The notes below the pieces were generated by a model. It was not told the origin of the DNA, searched no databases, and saw nothing but the letters and a program-made list of their open reading frames with translations. Below are positions 7,670 to 16,807 of a stretch of DNA of 64,000 nt, piece by piece. The stretch covers positions 1-64,000 of the forward strand of contig JAXGMN010000013.1 in assembly GCA_040768665.1 (NCBI GenBank), given 5' to 3'. How positions within the stretch are numbered: position 1 is the stretch's first letter; each line of letters begins with the position of its first letter. Origin of the DNA: JABWBD01 sp040768665. Its GTDB lineage: Bacteria > Planctomycetota > Planctomycetia > Pirellulales > Thermoguttaceae. Made by a program: the position numbers and the translations under genes.

Positions 7670-9031
7670 ATGTGGGAAAAGATTCGCGTCATTTTCACCA
7701 TCCCCGAACTGCGGCAGAAGATCCTCCTGACGCTGCTGCTGCTGGCCATCTACCGTATCGGCTGGCAGATCCCGCTGCCCATCGTCGATACGCATCAAAT
7801 GACGGCGTTCTTCGAGCGGCAGGATGAAGGAGGCTTCGGGCGGGTCCTGCAGCAGGTCGCCGTTTTCAGCGCCAGCCAACTCAGCCAGGCCACCATCTTC
7901 GGCCTGGGAATCATGCCCTACATCTCCGCCTCGATTATCTTCCAGTTGCTGGCCAGCGTCTGGGAGCCGCTGGAAAAACTGCAGAAGGAGGGCGAAAGCG
8001 GGCGCAAGAAAATCAACGAGTATACGCGATATACGACCGTCGTCCTCTGCATCGGGCAGAGCTGGTTCTATGTCGGGTTCTTGATCGCCAACGGCCTGGT
8101 GCACGAGGAGTTTCTCACCGCCAGCGGGCGATTGAGCTTCTCGTGGCAGCTCACGGCCGTGCTGACGATGACCGCGGGCACGACGTTCCTCATGTGGCTC
8201 GGCGAGCAGATCGACGAATACGGGATCGGCAACGGAATCAGCCTCCTGATCATGGCCGGTATTCTTGCCAGCATGCCCGCTGCCGGCTGGCGCCTGCTGG
8301 AGCCGATGTTCGAAGGCGGGATCGAGCTCGGTGCCGCCGGAGGCCAGATGGGCGTCGAGTCGCTCCTCGTGCTCGCCCTGTTGTTCGTCGGTGTGGTCGC
8401 CGGAGTCGTCTTTATCACTCTCGGCCAGCGCAGGATTCCGACCCAAAGCGCAAAACATGTCCGCGGCCGTCGCGTTTACGGCGGCACGCGCCAGTATCTG
8501 CCGCTCCGCGTGAACCAGGCCGGCGTGATGCCGATCATTTTCGCCAGCAGCCTTCTGCTGTTCCCCTCGGTGGCGTTCGGGTGGCTTGCCCGCCGCATCG
8601 ACTCCGATTGGCTCGAGGTCCTCAACCAGTCCTTCCAGCGGGGCGATTCTTTCGTCTACAATGTCCTGTACATCGCCCTGATCTACTTCTTCTGCTACTT
8701 CTGGACGGCCATCACCTTCAACCCGAAAGACATGGCCGATAATTTGAAGAATTACGGCACCTTCATCCCCGGATATCGGCCCGGGCGCCGCACCGCCGAT
8801 TACCTGGAAAAGGTCATGGTGCGGATCACCTACGTCGGTGCAGGGTTCCTCGCCGTCGTCGCGGTGATCCCCACGCTGGTCTCGACCTGGATGAACGTCG
8901 ACTACACCATCGCCAGCTTCTACGGCGGCACCGGCTTGCTGATCGCCGTCAGCGTGGCCTTCGATCTGGTGCAGAAGATCGACAGCCACCTCGTGATGCG
9001 GAACTACCGCGGTTTGTTGGAGAAATCCTGA
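7670..9031 (+). CDS. secY: Protein translocase subunit SecY
   Basis: SecY is the channel of the Sec translocon in the cytoplasmic membrane. The 453-residue protein shows ten predicted hydrophobic segments. Family signatures include GLGIMPYISASIIFQLLASV early on, NGISLLIMAGI in the middle and GVMPIIFASSLLLFP later, and the C-terminal cytosolic loops contain FIPGYRPGRRTADYL. It follows rplO in the usual spc-operon order. Confidence 0.98.
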   Translation: MWEKIRVIFTIPELRQKILLTLLLLAIYRIGWQIPLPIVDTHQMTAFFERQDEGGFGRVLQQVAVFSASQLSQATIFGLGIMPYISASIIFQLLASVWEPLEKLQKEGESGRKKINEYTRYTTVVLCIGQSWFYVGFLIANGLVHEEFLTASGRLSFSWQLTAVLTMTAGTTFLMWLGEQIDEYGIGNGISLLIMAGILASMPAAGWRLLEPMFEGGIELGAAGGQMGVESLLVLALLFVGVVAGVVFITLGQRRIPTQSAKHVRGRRVYGGTRQYLPLRVNQAGVMPIIFASSLLLFPSVAFGWLARRIDSDWLEVLNQSFQRGDSFVYNVLYIALIYFFCYFWTAITFNPKDMADNLKNYGTFIPGYRPGRRTADYLEKVMVRITYVGAGFLAVVAVIPTLVSTWMNVDYTIASFYGGTGLLIAVSVAFDLVQKIDSHLVMRNYRGLLEKS

Positions 9032-9086
9032 CCGCCGCATCGTCCCTCAGGATGATCGGCGGCCCCGTAGCAAAGGATACGACACC

Positions 9087-9647
9087 ATGAGAATCGTGTT
9101 TATCGGGCCGCCGGGCGCCGGCAAAGGAACCCAAGCCGAACGGATTATCAAAACCTACGATCTGGCCCATCTGTCGACCGGCGATATGCTGCGGGCCGCC
9201 CGGGACGCAAAGACGGAAGTGGGGCAGAAGGCCGAGCAGTATATGTCGCGCGGCGAGTTGGTCCCGGACGACCTGATCGTCGAGATCATCGGCCAGCGAC
9301 TCGAACAGCCCGATTGCCAGAAGGGGTATCTTCTCGACGGCTTTCCGCGTACGATTGCGCAGGCCGAGTCGTTGGACAAGATGCTCCATGCCAAGGGCAC
9401 TCCACTGGACGTGGTCCTGGAAATCCGCGTGCCCGAAGAGGAGCTTTTCCGCCGTCTCGCCGGGCGCGGCCGAGCCGACGATCAGCCTGATGTCATCCGC
9501 CAGCGGCTCGTCGCCTACCGGAACCAGACGGAGCCGCTATTGGAGTACTATGGCAAGCAGGGCCTGTTGACAACGGTGGAGGGCCTGGGCTCCGTCGACG
9601 AGGTCTTCGACCGCGTCAAGGCTGCCCTGGATCGCGTGGCAGGCTGA
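9087..9647 (+). CDS. adk: Adenylate kinase
   Basis: The enzyme converts ATP and AMP to two ADP in the cytoplasm. The 186-residue product is the short form: GPPGAGKGTQAERI is the P-loop, LSTGDMLRAA and GFPRTIAQAE bind AMP, and the lid is short, without cysteines of a zinc lid (RLAGRGRADDQPDVIRQRL). Location between secY and map is standard. ATG follows a GGATACGACACC sequence that is a weak ribosome site. Confidence 0.97.
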   Translation: MRIVFIGPPGAGKGTQAERIIKTYDLAHLSTGDMLRAARDAKTEVGQKAEQYMSRGELVPDDLIVEIIGQRLEQPDCQKGYLLDGFPRTIAQAESLDKMLHAKGTPLDVVLEIRVPEEELFRRLAGRGRADDQPDVIRQRLVAYRNQTEPLLEYYGKQGLLTTVEGLGSVDEVFDRVKAALDRVAG

Positions 9648-9665
9648 GGCGTCGGGGGAAATGGC

Positions 9666-10460
9666 GTGCAGATTCTGAGGTCGAGCCGAGAGATCGCCAT
9701 GATGCGGAGAGCCGGACTGTTGGTCTGGCATGCGCACCACTTGGCGGCGTCGATGGCGAAGCCCGGGGTGACAACCGGCGAAATCGACGCGGCCATCGAG
9801 GACTTCTTTCGCCGCCATAACGCTACTCCCCTGTTCAAGGGCGTGCCCGGCAAGGTCCCTTTCCCCGCAGTGACGTGTACGTCCATCAATGAGGAAGTCG
9901 TGCACGGCATTCCCGGCCGCCGGAAGCTTGTCGAGGGCGACATCCTCAGCCTCGACACCGGCTGCAAGCTCGATGGCTGGTGCGGCGACGCGGCCGTGAC
10001 GCTCGCCATCGGTCGTGTCGACCCGGAGATTCAGCGGCTCTTGGAAGTGACCAAGAATACGCTCGATCTGGCCATCGAACTGATGGGAAAGGCCGCCTAT
10101 TGGAGCGAAGTCGCCGCCGGGATGGAAGCTTATGTGAAGCGGAGCGGCTTCACCGTCGTCGAGGCGTTCGTCGGCCATGGAATCGGCCGTGAAATGCACG
10201 AGGACCCGCAAGTGCCCAACTTCGTCAGCGATCAGTTGCGCCGCGGCGGCGATTTCCGCCTCGTGCCGGGGCTGGTGATCGCGGTCGAGCCGATGGTCAA
10301 CATGGGCACCAAGCGCGTCCGCACCCGCCCCGACCATTGGACTCAGGTCACCGCCGACAGCCGCCCCAGCGCCCACTTCGAGCACACGATTGCCATGACC
10401 GAGTCTGGCCCCTATGTGCTCACCGCCGCCCCCACCGAGCAGGAATCGCTCGCGACTTGA
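9666..10460 (+). CDS. map: Type I methionine aminopeptidase
   Basis: The enzyme removes the initiator methionine from new proteins. The product has 264 residues and begins at GTG after a GGGGGAAATGGC stretch. Visible metal-site segments are SINEEVVHGIPG, LDTGCKLDGWCGDAAVT with the two aspartates, GHGIGREMHEDPQ with the histidine, and AVEPMV and FEHTIAMTE with the glutamates. It closes the ribosomal block here; infA and rpmJ do not follow. Confidence 0.97.
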   Translation: MQILRSSREIAMMRRAGLLVWHAHHLAASMAKPGVTTGEIDAAIEDFFRRHNATPLFKGVPGKVPFPAVTCTSINEEVVHGIPGRRKLVEGDILSLDTGCKLDGWCGDAAVTLAIGRVDPEIQRLLEVTKNTLDLAIELMGKAAYWSEVAAGMEAYVKRSGFTVVEAFVGHGIGREMHEDPQVPNFVSDQLRRGGDFRLVPGLVIAVEPMVNMGTKRVRTRPDHWTQVTADSRPSAHFEHTIAMTESGPYVLTAAPTEQESLAT

Positions 10461-10574
10461 GTCGCCGGCATCGGTCGGCACGCTCCTGTCGGCGTCGATC
10501 GTTAACGATCCCGCTTTTGTCGTTCCACTTGGCGGACATCGAATTTCCCTGCTACCAACCAAGAGTACCCTTTC

Positions 10575-13500
10575 ATGAAAACCGCTCTGTTGGGTTTGCT
10601 GATTGCGCTGACGTGCTGTCCGCTGCCGGCGGAAACCATCGACGTCAACGGTCAATTTCGATCCGCAGCGCCCGGCGGCTTCCCCGAGGGCTGGGCCATG
10701 CATGAATGGTCCGGCTACAAGCCGCTGCCGACCGTCAAGACCATCCCCAACGCTTGCGAGGGCAAGACGGCATTGAGTATCGGCGACGTACTCGGCGACG
10801 ACGGCGGCGCCATCCAGACCCGCGCAAAATTCCCCGCACGCTCCGGGGCCGTCGGCCGCGTTGCGTTTCTGGCAAAGGGAAAGGGGCTTGCGTGGGCCAC
10901 TTTTTACCGATGGGGCGAGAAGGGCGAGTGGAACGGGGTCATCGTCAGTTCGCCCCTGACCCTCTCCGACACCTGGCAGTCGCACGTCTTGACGATTCCG
11001 ATCGACAACGGACATGCCTGCGAGACGCGCGCCGTCACGCTCGCCATCGGCGGCAAGATGGGCGCGGAAATCCAGGTCTGCCACCTGACCCTCGACATCC
11101 AACCGGCCACAATCGTCGGCGACAACCGCATGCCGAAATCCTGGACGGTCTTCGGACCCGTCGACAAGGACCTCAAACCGTCTCGCCAACAGCTCAAATC
11201 GATTCCGGAGACCTTCGGCGGCGCGAAGGGCGAGACGGCGAATCTCATCTCGCACACGCTTGATCTCGCCCCGCTGGTCGGTCCCGGTCCGCACCAATGC
11301 GCGTGGGCGTTCGCCTCAATCGAGGCCCGGTACGAATGCGATATGACGGTCGGCGCCGGTGCGGATGGGGGCATGCAGTACTATCTCAACGGCGAGCCGG
11401 TTTTCGATACCTCCGCGCCGGGCAACGCCCAATCGCCGGTCGAGATCGACAACCACGTCAAGACTATCCGGCTCAAGCAGGGGATGAACGTCATCGCGGT
11501 CAGGATCGTCACGGGCGAGGCCGGTTCGCTCCTGAAACTTTCCGGTCCGCTGGACCTGCGCGGCGTCGTCCGCAGGCTGTTGCTTTCCCAACGCACTTTT
11601 GAAGAGAATTTCGACGGTTCTTCGGTCCAATGCTCCGGCGACCCGCAGTTGATCAAAGGCCATCCCACGCCGGGGCTCCTTTCGGTTACCGGCCAGGGCG
11701 TCTTCAAGACGGACGCGAAACTCGCGATCACCTGCCCGAACAACGTCGTGCCGCTTCCCGACAAATCGGACGAAAACCTGTTTGCCGCCGCGGGGGTTCG
11801 CATCCAGAATTTCGGGAGCCATCCGTCACCGCGCCGCAGCGCCTCGTTGGAAGTCGTCGCCTCCGACATGACGTGCCGCATCCTCGCCAGAGAAGACTCG
11901 GAAGTCCTGAGCCTCTCGGTCCTCGAAAACGACAGCCTGCTCGATACGTCCGAGCTTCCCTGCAAGTCGCTGCCGGCCGACTTTGTTTTCGGCTTAAGCG
12001 GCTCCGGAAAATGGGCCGTATCGATTCACAGCCTCGTCGACAGCAAAACAACGACCCTTTGCGGGCAGCGCCGGTCCCTTGTCTCCTCACCCGTCGAGTT
12101 CAGCTATCGCCTTCTCGCCGACAATGCCCCCGCCGAGGCGACGATCGACAATCTCGCGATCGGCCGGGCGGCACTCGAATCGAAGACCTCGTCAACGCCG
12201 TTCCGAGTCGATCTCGCGGCGCAGTTCGATCCTGTCAGGGCAGGCTGGAAGAAAGTGTTTGACGAACCGTTCGATGGCGACAAGGTCGACCTCGGAAAAT
12301 GGTACTTCAGCCCCACGAGTGAAAAGGACTACGCGAAAGTCCACGACGGGCTCCTCGAAATCATCTGCAACTGGGCCACGCCGGACAAGACGAAAACCAA
12401 GAGTGCCAGCCTCTACTCGAACGGAGTTTTCGGACACGGCTACTTCGAGGCGCGGGTGAAATTCCGCCAGCAGCCCGGTTGGTGGTCCGCCTTCTGGCTC
12501 TGCACGCACGGACCGTCCAATCCCTTTCTCGACGGCTGGGAGATCGACATCTACGAAGATTACTACATGGGTCCGAAAAATCCGGGCGAACCGCCGCGAG
12601 GCGTTCTCGACCATAACCTGCACGTCTTCGCCTGCGGCACGCTGAGAAGCTGGAATTACGGCTCCAAGCTGCCCGGCGAAGTCGACGATTGGTATGTCAT
12701 TGGCTGCAAGTGGACCCCCTTCGAGGTTTCGTATTACCTCAATGGCAAGCTCATCCGGTCGGAAGCGAACCACAGCCCGTACAACTCGGTGACGTTCGAC
12801 CCGTTCAACCACGCGGCTGGCTACGTTCCGCTGCACGCGATTCTTTCCGGCTGCTGCGGCAAGTCCGGCGGCGACCCAACCAAGGGAAAATTCCCGGAGA
12901 GTTTCTTCGTCGATTACGTCCGCATCTATGAATATCCGCACGACTCCGACCCGGTCGTCCGGCTGACCAGGAAGCCGGACCAGGCCACCTATATCCTCAA
13001 GCCCGGCGAAGAACTGCATTTCGAGGCGGACGTTGAACCGTCGAGCAAGACCGGCGCCAAGATCAAGCACGTTTACCTGTTCGACAGCGGCGCGCTGTTG
13101 GATTACCGGTCCGCCCCACCATACAGTTTCCAGGTCAGAATTACCCGGGATTACTACGACGGCACGAACTTCGTCAAGCCGGGCCGCACCGGAATCCGGC
13201 CGGATTGGGACCGCGGGTTGCATGCGTTTTGCGTTTTCGCACAAGACGAAGAGGGCAACGTCGGCCGCTCGGAAAACGTCGTCAAACTGCTTCGCAAAAG
13301 CGGCAAGACGGGCGCGTACCTCGGAAAACCGATCCAATTGCCGGGCCGGATCATGCTGTCGCATTACGATGAGGGCGGGCAGGGATTCGCCTATTCCGAC
13401 GGCACGCCGGGCAACAACGCCAGCAAGACATTCCGCGCCAATGAAGACGTCGACGCCGCTGAAACGGTCATCGGCGGAGTCTCCGGCGGCGAATGGCTCA

Positions 13501-13766
13501 AGTATACCGTCCACGTCAACCGGAGCGGGAAGTACACGTTCACGCTCGATTACGGAACCCCGTCTCCGAAACAGCGGGGTCCGAAACTCATGGTCGACTG
13601 CAAGGTCGTCGGCGACTTCGAGACCCCCGCGCACGAATTCCCCGACTGGCGCCATACCAGCAAAGCGGTCCTAAAAGCAGTCCCCCTCAGCGAAGGCGAT
13701 CACGAAATCGTCCTGCTTATGCAGGGCTCGTACAACCTCGGCGCGCTGCACGTCGACGTTGAGTAA
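10575..13766 (+). CDS. Secreted multidomain GH16-family glycoside hydrolase
   Basis: The 1063-residue protein has a Sec signal peptide (MKTALLGLLIALTCCPLPAE). Residues about 560-800 form a GH16 beta-jelly-roll, the fold of laminarinases, agarases and carrageenases. The catalytic ExDxxE motif is visible as GWEIDIYED, with E656, D658 and E661, and is preceded by FWLCTHGP. About 550 residues of unassigned beta-rich sequence precede the catalytic domain. After it come an Ig-like segment at about 800-900 and a CBM6-like carbohydrate-binding region near 965-1063 (GGEWLKYTVHVNRSGKYTF). The substrate cannot be read from sequence; a marine-type beta-glycan is likely. It stands alone between map and a terminator hairpin and has no obvious link to the ribosomal genes. 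Confidence 0.88.
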   Translation: MKTALLGLLIALTCCPLPAETIDVNGQFRSAAPGGFPEGWAMHEWSGYKPLPTVKTIPNACEGKTALSIGDVLGDDGGAIQTRAKFPARSGAVGRVAFLAKGKGLAWATFYRWGEKGEWNGVIVSSPLTLSDTWQSHVLTIPIDNGHACETRAVTLAIGGKMGAEIQVCHLTLDIQPATIVGDNRMPKSWTVFGPVDKDLKPSRQQLKSIPETFGGAKGETANLISHTLDLAPLVGPGPHQCAWAFASIEARYECDMTVGAGADGGMQYYLNGEPVFDTSAPGNAQSPVEIDNHVKTIRLKQGMNVIAVRIVTGEAGSLLKLSGPLDLRGVVRRLLLSQRTFEENFDGSSVQCSGDPQLIKGHPTPGLLSVTGQGVFKTDAKLAITCPNNVVPLPDKSDENLFAAAGVRIQNFGSHPSPRRSASLEVVASDMTCRILAREDSEVLSLSVLENDSLLDTSELPCKSLPADFVFGLSGSGKWAVSIHSLVDSKTTTLCGQRRSLVSSPVEFSYRLLADNAPAEATIDNLAIGRAALESKTSSTPFRVDLAAQFDPVRAGWKKVFDEPFDGDKVDLGKWYFSPTSEKDYAKVHDGLLEIICNWATPDKTKTKSASLYSNGVFGHGYFEARVKFRQQPGWWSAFWLCTHGPSNPFLDGWEIDIYEDYYMGPKNPGEPPRGVLDHNLHVFACGTLRSWNYGSKLPGEVDDWYVIGCKWTPFEVSYYLNGKLIRSEANHSPYNSVTFDPFNHAAGYVPLHAILSGCCGKSGGDPTKGKFPESFFVDYVRIYEYPHDSDPVVRLTRKPDQATYILKPGEELHFEADVEPSSKTGAKIKHVYLFDSGALLDYRSAPPYSFQVRITRDYYDGTNFVKPGRTGIRPDWDRGLHAFCVFAQDEEGNVGRSENVVKLLRKSGKTGAYLGKPIQLPGRIMLSHYDEGGQGFAYSDGTPGNNASKTFRANEDVDAAETVIGGVSGGEWLKYTVHVNRSGKYTFTLDYGTPSPKQRGPKLMVDCKVVGDFETPAHEFPDWRHTSKAVLKAVPLSEGDHEIVLLMQGSYNLGALHVDVE

Positions 13767-13775
13767 ACGAACAAC

Positions 13776-13800
13776 GGTGGGCTCTCGATGAGAGCCCACC
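13776..13800 (+). terminator. Hairpin terminator after the GH16 gene
   Basis: A perfect 11-bp stem (GGTGGGCTCTC pairing with GAGAGCCCACC) closes a three-base GAT loop, 10 bp after the GH16 stop codon. There is no long T-run, so it may be a weak intrinsic terminator, but it lies between two convergent genes and could serve both strands. Confidence 0.7.
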
Positions 13801-13867
13801 TTCGCAAAGGATCCTTAGGAGGCCAGGAACCGGCCGGGGGAAGCGCCAGACCGGTACGGCTCTCGAA

Positions 13868-15235
13868 TCAGTACACTCCGCGTCGAGCGGCGGTCTGGCC
13901 GAACCAGTAGTTGAAATTGACGCGGAGTTCACCGTCGAACACCTCATCGTCGCTTACCGGGAAGCCGTATCCAACGGTCAATGTGGACCGCCCGAAATCG
14001 ATGAGGCCACCGACCAGGGCATTGTGGATGCTAATGTCACCCACACCCTCCCGAACGACGTACTGGTCATCCGTCTGTGGATCGACGAATACCAGGGAAT
14101 CGGCGTCGTTGAGCGAGGCGTTCCAGTGATGCTCGGTGATCAGGGCGATGCCGCGCACCAATGCGTGTCCGCAATCGTTTCTGTGAAGCCAGAAACCGGC
14201 GCTAACGTCGAGGTATTGGTAGGTGCGGTCCTGAAGGACGCCGACCCGATTAATATCGCCACCGCCGCGGAGTCCATTCTCGCTCACGTAGACACCGTTG
14301 CCGTTCAACGCGAAGTCGTACTCGAGAAAGGCCTGCGCGAAGAAGCACTGGTTGGGAGTCCAGACGACGCCGAAGTACGGCTTCAGGAATACGGCGTCGC
14401 TTTCGATTCTACCAAGCTCGTTTCCATTAGGCCGCCTCACGACGAGGTCGTCCGCGGTTGGAATGGTAACTCCCACACCGGCTCCCAGAGCCCAGTCGCA
14501 CCCCTGGTAGAGGAGCACCTTGGGTGTCAAGACGATATCGCCAAATTCGCCACTGGAGAAATCGGTTGGGGCGGTAGGAGTGAACTGGTTGTCCACCGTG
14601 AGCGTGCTGTCCATGGTTACCGCCATGGGAAATCTCGCTTCCAACGAAGCCATTCCGCCCAGGAAGGTCTTTTCGAAGCCGGGCGTAAAGCGGTTGACGT
14701 TTAGGCCCTGTGGCGTTAGGGGAACATCGTGGTAATAGCTGTAGTTGAAAATGATCCGGTCCTGCGGAATCGGGCTTCCGTTGTCCGCGATCTTCAAACG
14801 GCCTACAATGGCCGTGCTCGGACTCGGCAGCACCGTGCTGTATGTATCGTCATAGGACGAAAAAAGGGTCAACGACCGGAACGCATCGCCAAAATGGTCG
14901 CCGATCATGTTAGGAGCTGCACTGACTCCGGCGCTGGCAAAGCCTGCTCCGGGCGATCCGGCGAATAAGTCGGGCGAGACATAGTCGCTGGGCGCTTCAC
15001 TGGGCGCCGCGGGCGACGGCGCCTGCGGCTGACCTTCGGCCGCAGGTGGTACGGCCGGCGTGGGGGCGTACGGCTGATAACCCGGCGGGCAGGTGCCCTG
15101 TTGATAGGTCGGCGGGCAGGGCCGGGGGCAGTATCCTGTAAGTTGGGACGAGGTCTGCTGGGCGCCGGCCTGCAGGGACCATCCTAATGCCGCACACACA
15201 AACGCGGCCAGTGGAACAAGTTTTCCGTAACGCAC
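13868..15235 (-). CDS. Secreted beta-barrel-like outer-membrane protein, function unknown
   Basis: The GTG at 15235 is chosen because AAGGAGGT lies 7 bases before it and it opens a signal peptide (MRYGKLVPLAAFVCAALG, ending near LQAGAQ). A longer frame begins at 15286. The 455-residue product continues with a Pro/Cys-rich stretch (YCPRPCPPTYQQGTCPP, then many P and A) to about residue 95. After that come alternating beta-strand patterns with aromatic residues near strand ends, finishing in NFNYWFGQTAARRGVY, as in outer-membrane barrels. It resembles the transporter-like barrels annotated in Planctomycetes, but no specific substrate is visible. Confidence 0.8.
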   Translation of the reverse strand: MRYGKLVPLAAFVCAALGWSLQAGAQQTSSQLTGYCPRPCPPTYQQGTCPPGYQPYAPTPAVPPAAEGQPQAPSPAAPSEAPSDYVSPDLFAGSPGAGFASAGVSAAPNMIGDHFGDAFRSLTLFSSYDDTYSTVLPSPSTAIVGRLKIADNGSPIPQDRIIFNYSYYHDVPLTPQGLNVNRFTPGFEKTFLGGMASLEARFPMAVTMDSTLTVDNQFTPTAPTDFSSGEFGDIVLTPKVLLYQGCDWALGAGVGVTIPTADDLVVRRPNGNELGRIESDAVFLKPYFGVVWTPNQCFFAQAFLEYDFALNGNGVYVSENGLRGGGDINRVGVLQDRTYQYLDVSAGFWLHRNDCGHALVRGIALITEHHWNASLNDADSLVFVDPQTDDQYVVREGVGDISIHNALVGGLIDFGRSTLTVGYGFPVSDDEVFDGELRVNFNYWFGQTAARRGVY

Positions 15236-15628
15236 GATTCGTACCTCCTTGTCGATTTTCGACTTGTCTGGTGGCGGGGTCCCCATGGCGTGAAGTGCTG
15301 CGATGCCCGAGCCGTCCGTCCGGGGAACGGGTGCGAGCGAGGCAGTTCTTGTCTGTTGGCCCGAGGCCAGACCGTGTTTCCTGAAATCCTCCCCTTAGGT
15401 TCCAGTGCATGGCACTCTTTCCTCCTATTCGGCTGGTTTGGCTGAGTGCCTTTATTTTTTTGCAGACACTCGCCTGATGCAGGGAACCCTTGGGATTTTT
15501 CGAGGCCGGTTGGCGGTTGCGTGGCCGGGATCCTGGTAAACGGCGAAGAATAGAGCGATTGAGGGCTTGCTACTCGCTTGTCGTTCTTTGGCCCACAACT
15601 TCCGCTACAGGATTGAGAATAGCAAGTG
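15236..15628. other. Intergenic region upstream of the barrel gene
   Basis: About 390 bp separate the barrel start from the terminator of the next minus-strand gene. It contains a strong ribosome site for the barrel gene and a T-rich stretch near 15449-15462. I see no coding pattern; open frames here are short and unlike any family. A promoter for the minus-strand barrel gene is expected here but no consensus is clear. Confidence 0.35.
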
Positions 15629-15667
15629 AAAAGCGGCGAGCGGTCCGTAAGACCACTCGCCGCTTTT
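15629..15667 (-). terminator. Intrinsic terminator of the Pro-rich secreted protein gene
   Basis: A 17-bp stem reads AAAAGCGGCGAGCGGTC on the + strand, paired with GACCACTCGCCGCTTTT across a 5-base loop, with one G-T wobble. On the minus strand the stem ends in a T-run, 31 bp after the stop codon of the gene at 15699-16403. Confidence 0.8.
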
Positions 15668-15698
15668 CTTGCAGGGGGCGGGCCTGGTGCGGCCGGTC

Positions 15699-16403
15699 TC
15701 AGATCTTCGGTTCCGGCTTGCCCGGGGCACGCGGAAGACCGGGCGCGGTGAGGGGCTGGCCGGTGGAACCGGTTTCGGGCTCCACCGGCTTCAGGTCCTG
15801 AAGACGGCCGGTAGGCGGCTCGGCGAGCGCCGGCGCGGGCGTCGGCTGGGGGGACGGTTTGGAGTCGTTGTCCGCTTTCGGTCCCGTGTAAGGACCCCGC
15901 GAGACTTCGCTACCGACCATCCCGTTGCTCGACCAGGTCTTCTTGCGGATAACCCATTGGTTGCCAAACTGGTCCGTCTCGATCTCCTCTTCCACCTTCA
16001 CGGATCCCGGTTCCGGCTCGGGCAGTGTCCACTTCAGGTGCGGCATCGTGAACGGCGCGGGGATGCATGGGGGGGCGGGCAACGAGGGTGGCTGTATAGC
16101 ACCGAAGCCGCTCGGTGAAGGGATCGGAAAGCCCTTGGGCACAACGATCGGGAACTGGAAATTCAACTGCCTTTGCTCCCACCCCGGCGGTACAAACAGG
16201 GGCGGCTGGCAGACCTCGCCAGCACCCGGCGCTTGGTCTTGTTCAGACAGATTGCCGTTGGCCTCCTCAGGGGCCTGCGAGCCTTCTAAGCGTTCGGACG
16301 CCTGCGGGGACGGCAAAGGCACGTCGGCAGTGCCGGCCCCGAGCAACGGAAGAGCGGACGCCAATATGGCACCTAGCCCCACTAGTTTCACTTGGCTGAG
16401 CAT
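15699..16403 (-). CDS. Proline-rich secreted protein, unknown function
   Basis: The ATG at 16403 follows AAGGAGAAACGCTC and starts a signal peptide (MLSQVKLVGLGAILASALP). The 234-residue mature part is dominated by Pro, Glu and Gly, with runs such as PPSLPAPPCIPAPF and PQPTPAPALAEPP. A central 50-residue segment (EEEIETDQFGNQWVIRKKTW) looks structured. No catalytic motif is visible. It may be a surface or wall-associated linker protein. The longer open frame reaching 16481 adds Cys-rich residues with no ribosome site. Confidence 0.7.
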   Translation of the reverse strand: MLSQVKLVGLGAILASALPLLGAGTADVPLPSPQASERLEGSQAPEEANGNLSEQDQAPGAGEVCQPPLFVPPGWEQRQLNFQFPIVVPKGFPIPSPSGFGAIQPPSLPAPPCIPAPFTMPHLKWTLPEPEPGSVKVEEEIETDQFGNQWVIRKKTWSSNGMVGSEVSRGPYTGPKADNDSKPSPQPTPAPALAEPPTGRLQDLKPVEPETGSTGQPLTAPGLPRAPGKPEPKI

Positions 16404-16807
16404 GAGCGTTTCTCCTTGAAATTGAAATCGGGTGAGCGTGGGCGGTGCTGCACACCGCTGACAGCACTGCTGAATCGACAAGCCAGCTATCTCAGTAATG
16501 ACCGTCGCCGCGGCGAGACCGACAGGGAAATCGGTCGGAATCGCCGGACACGATTTCGGATTTCTTTGAACGCCCGAGTTTCGGCCAGCAGCCGGGCTGC
16601 TTCTTGAATTCTTGGCGAGTCGGCGTTTTTATTGCCTTGTTGTCTTGCCGCGCCGAGCTGCTCCTCCGGCAGTCATGATTTCGCAATCCAGGCCAGGTTT
16701 CTCGTGAGAGTGTCGGGCTGGCGGCAGAAAGGAACATGGAGAAATTAGAACACGCGAAACCAACTCGCGACACACTCACCAAACAAAGCAATAGAGGAGT
16801 TGAGACA
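16404..16807. other. Divergent intergenic region with half-palindrome repeat
   Basis: This 404-bp region lies between divergent secreted-protein genes and should hold both promoters, though I cannot assign boxes. It contains an AGCAGCCGGGCTGCT hairpin at 16587-16601, followed by TCTTGAATTCTTGGCGAG; a very similar stretch occurs at about 30216-30268. No coding pattern is seen. Confidence 0.45.
16587..16601 (+). repeat. AGCAGCCGGGCTGCT dispersed hairpin, copy 1
   Basis: The 15-base sequence folds as AGCAGC/GCTGCT around CGG. The flanks (GGCC before, then a TTGAA.TCTTGGCG. block and a T-run after) match the copy ending at 30268, so the shared unit is about 50 bp. In both cases a small secreted-protein gene on the minus strand starts within about 250 bp. 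Confidence 0.6.

Noticed and set aside
7592..9040. A 482-codon minus-strand frame opposite secY
   Set aside because: The sequence is antisense to SecY, whose ten membrane segments and family motifs are clear.
15490..16118. Plus-strand frames around 15490 and 15669
   Set aside because: They are antisense to the Pro-rich secreted protein and cross its terminator; no domain or ribosome site is visible.
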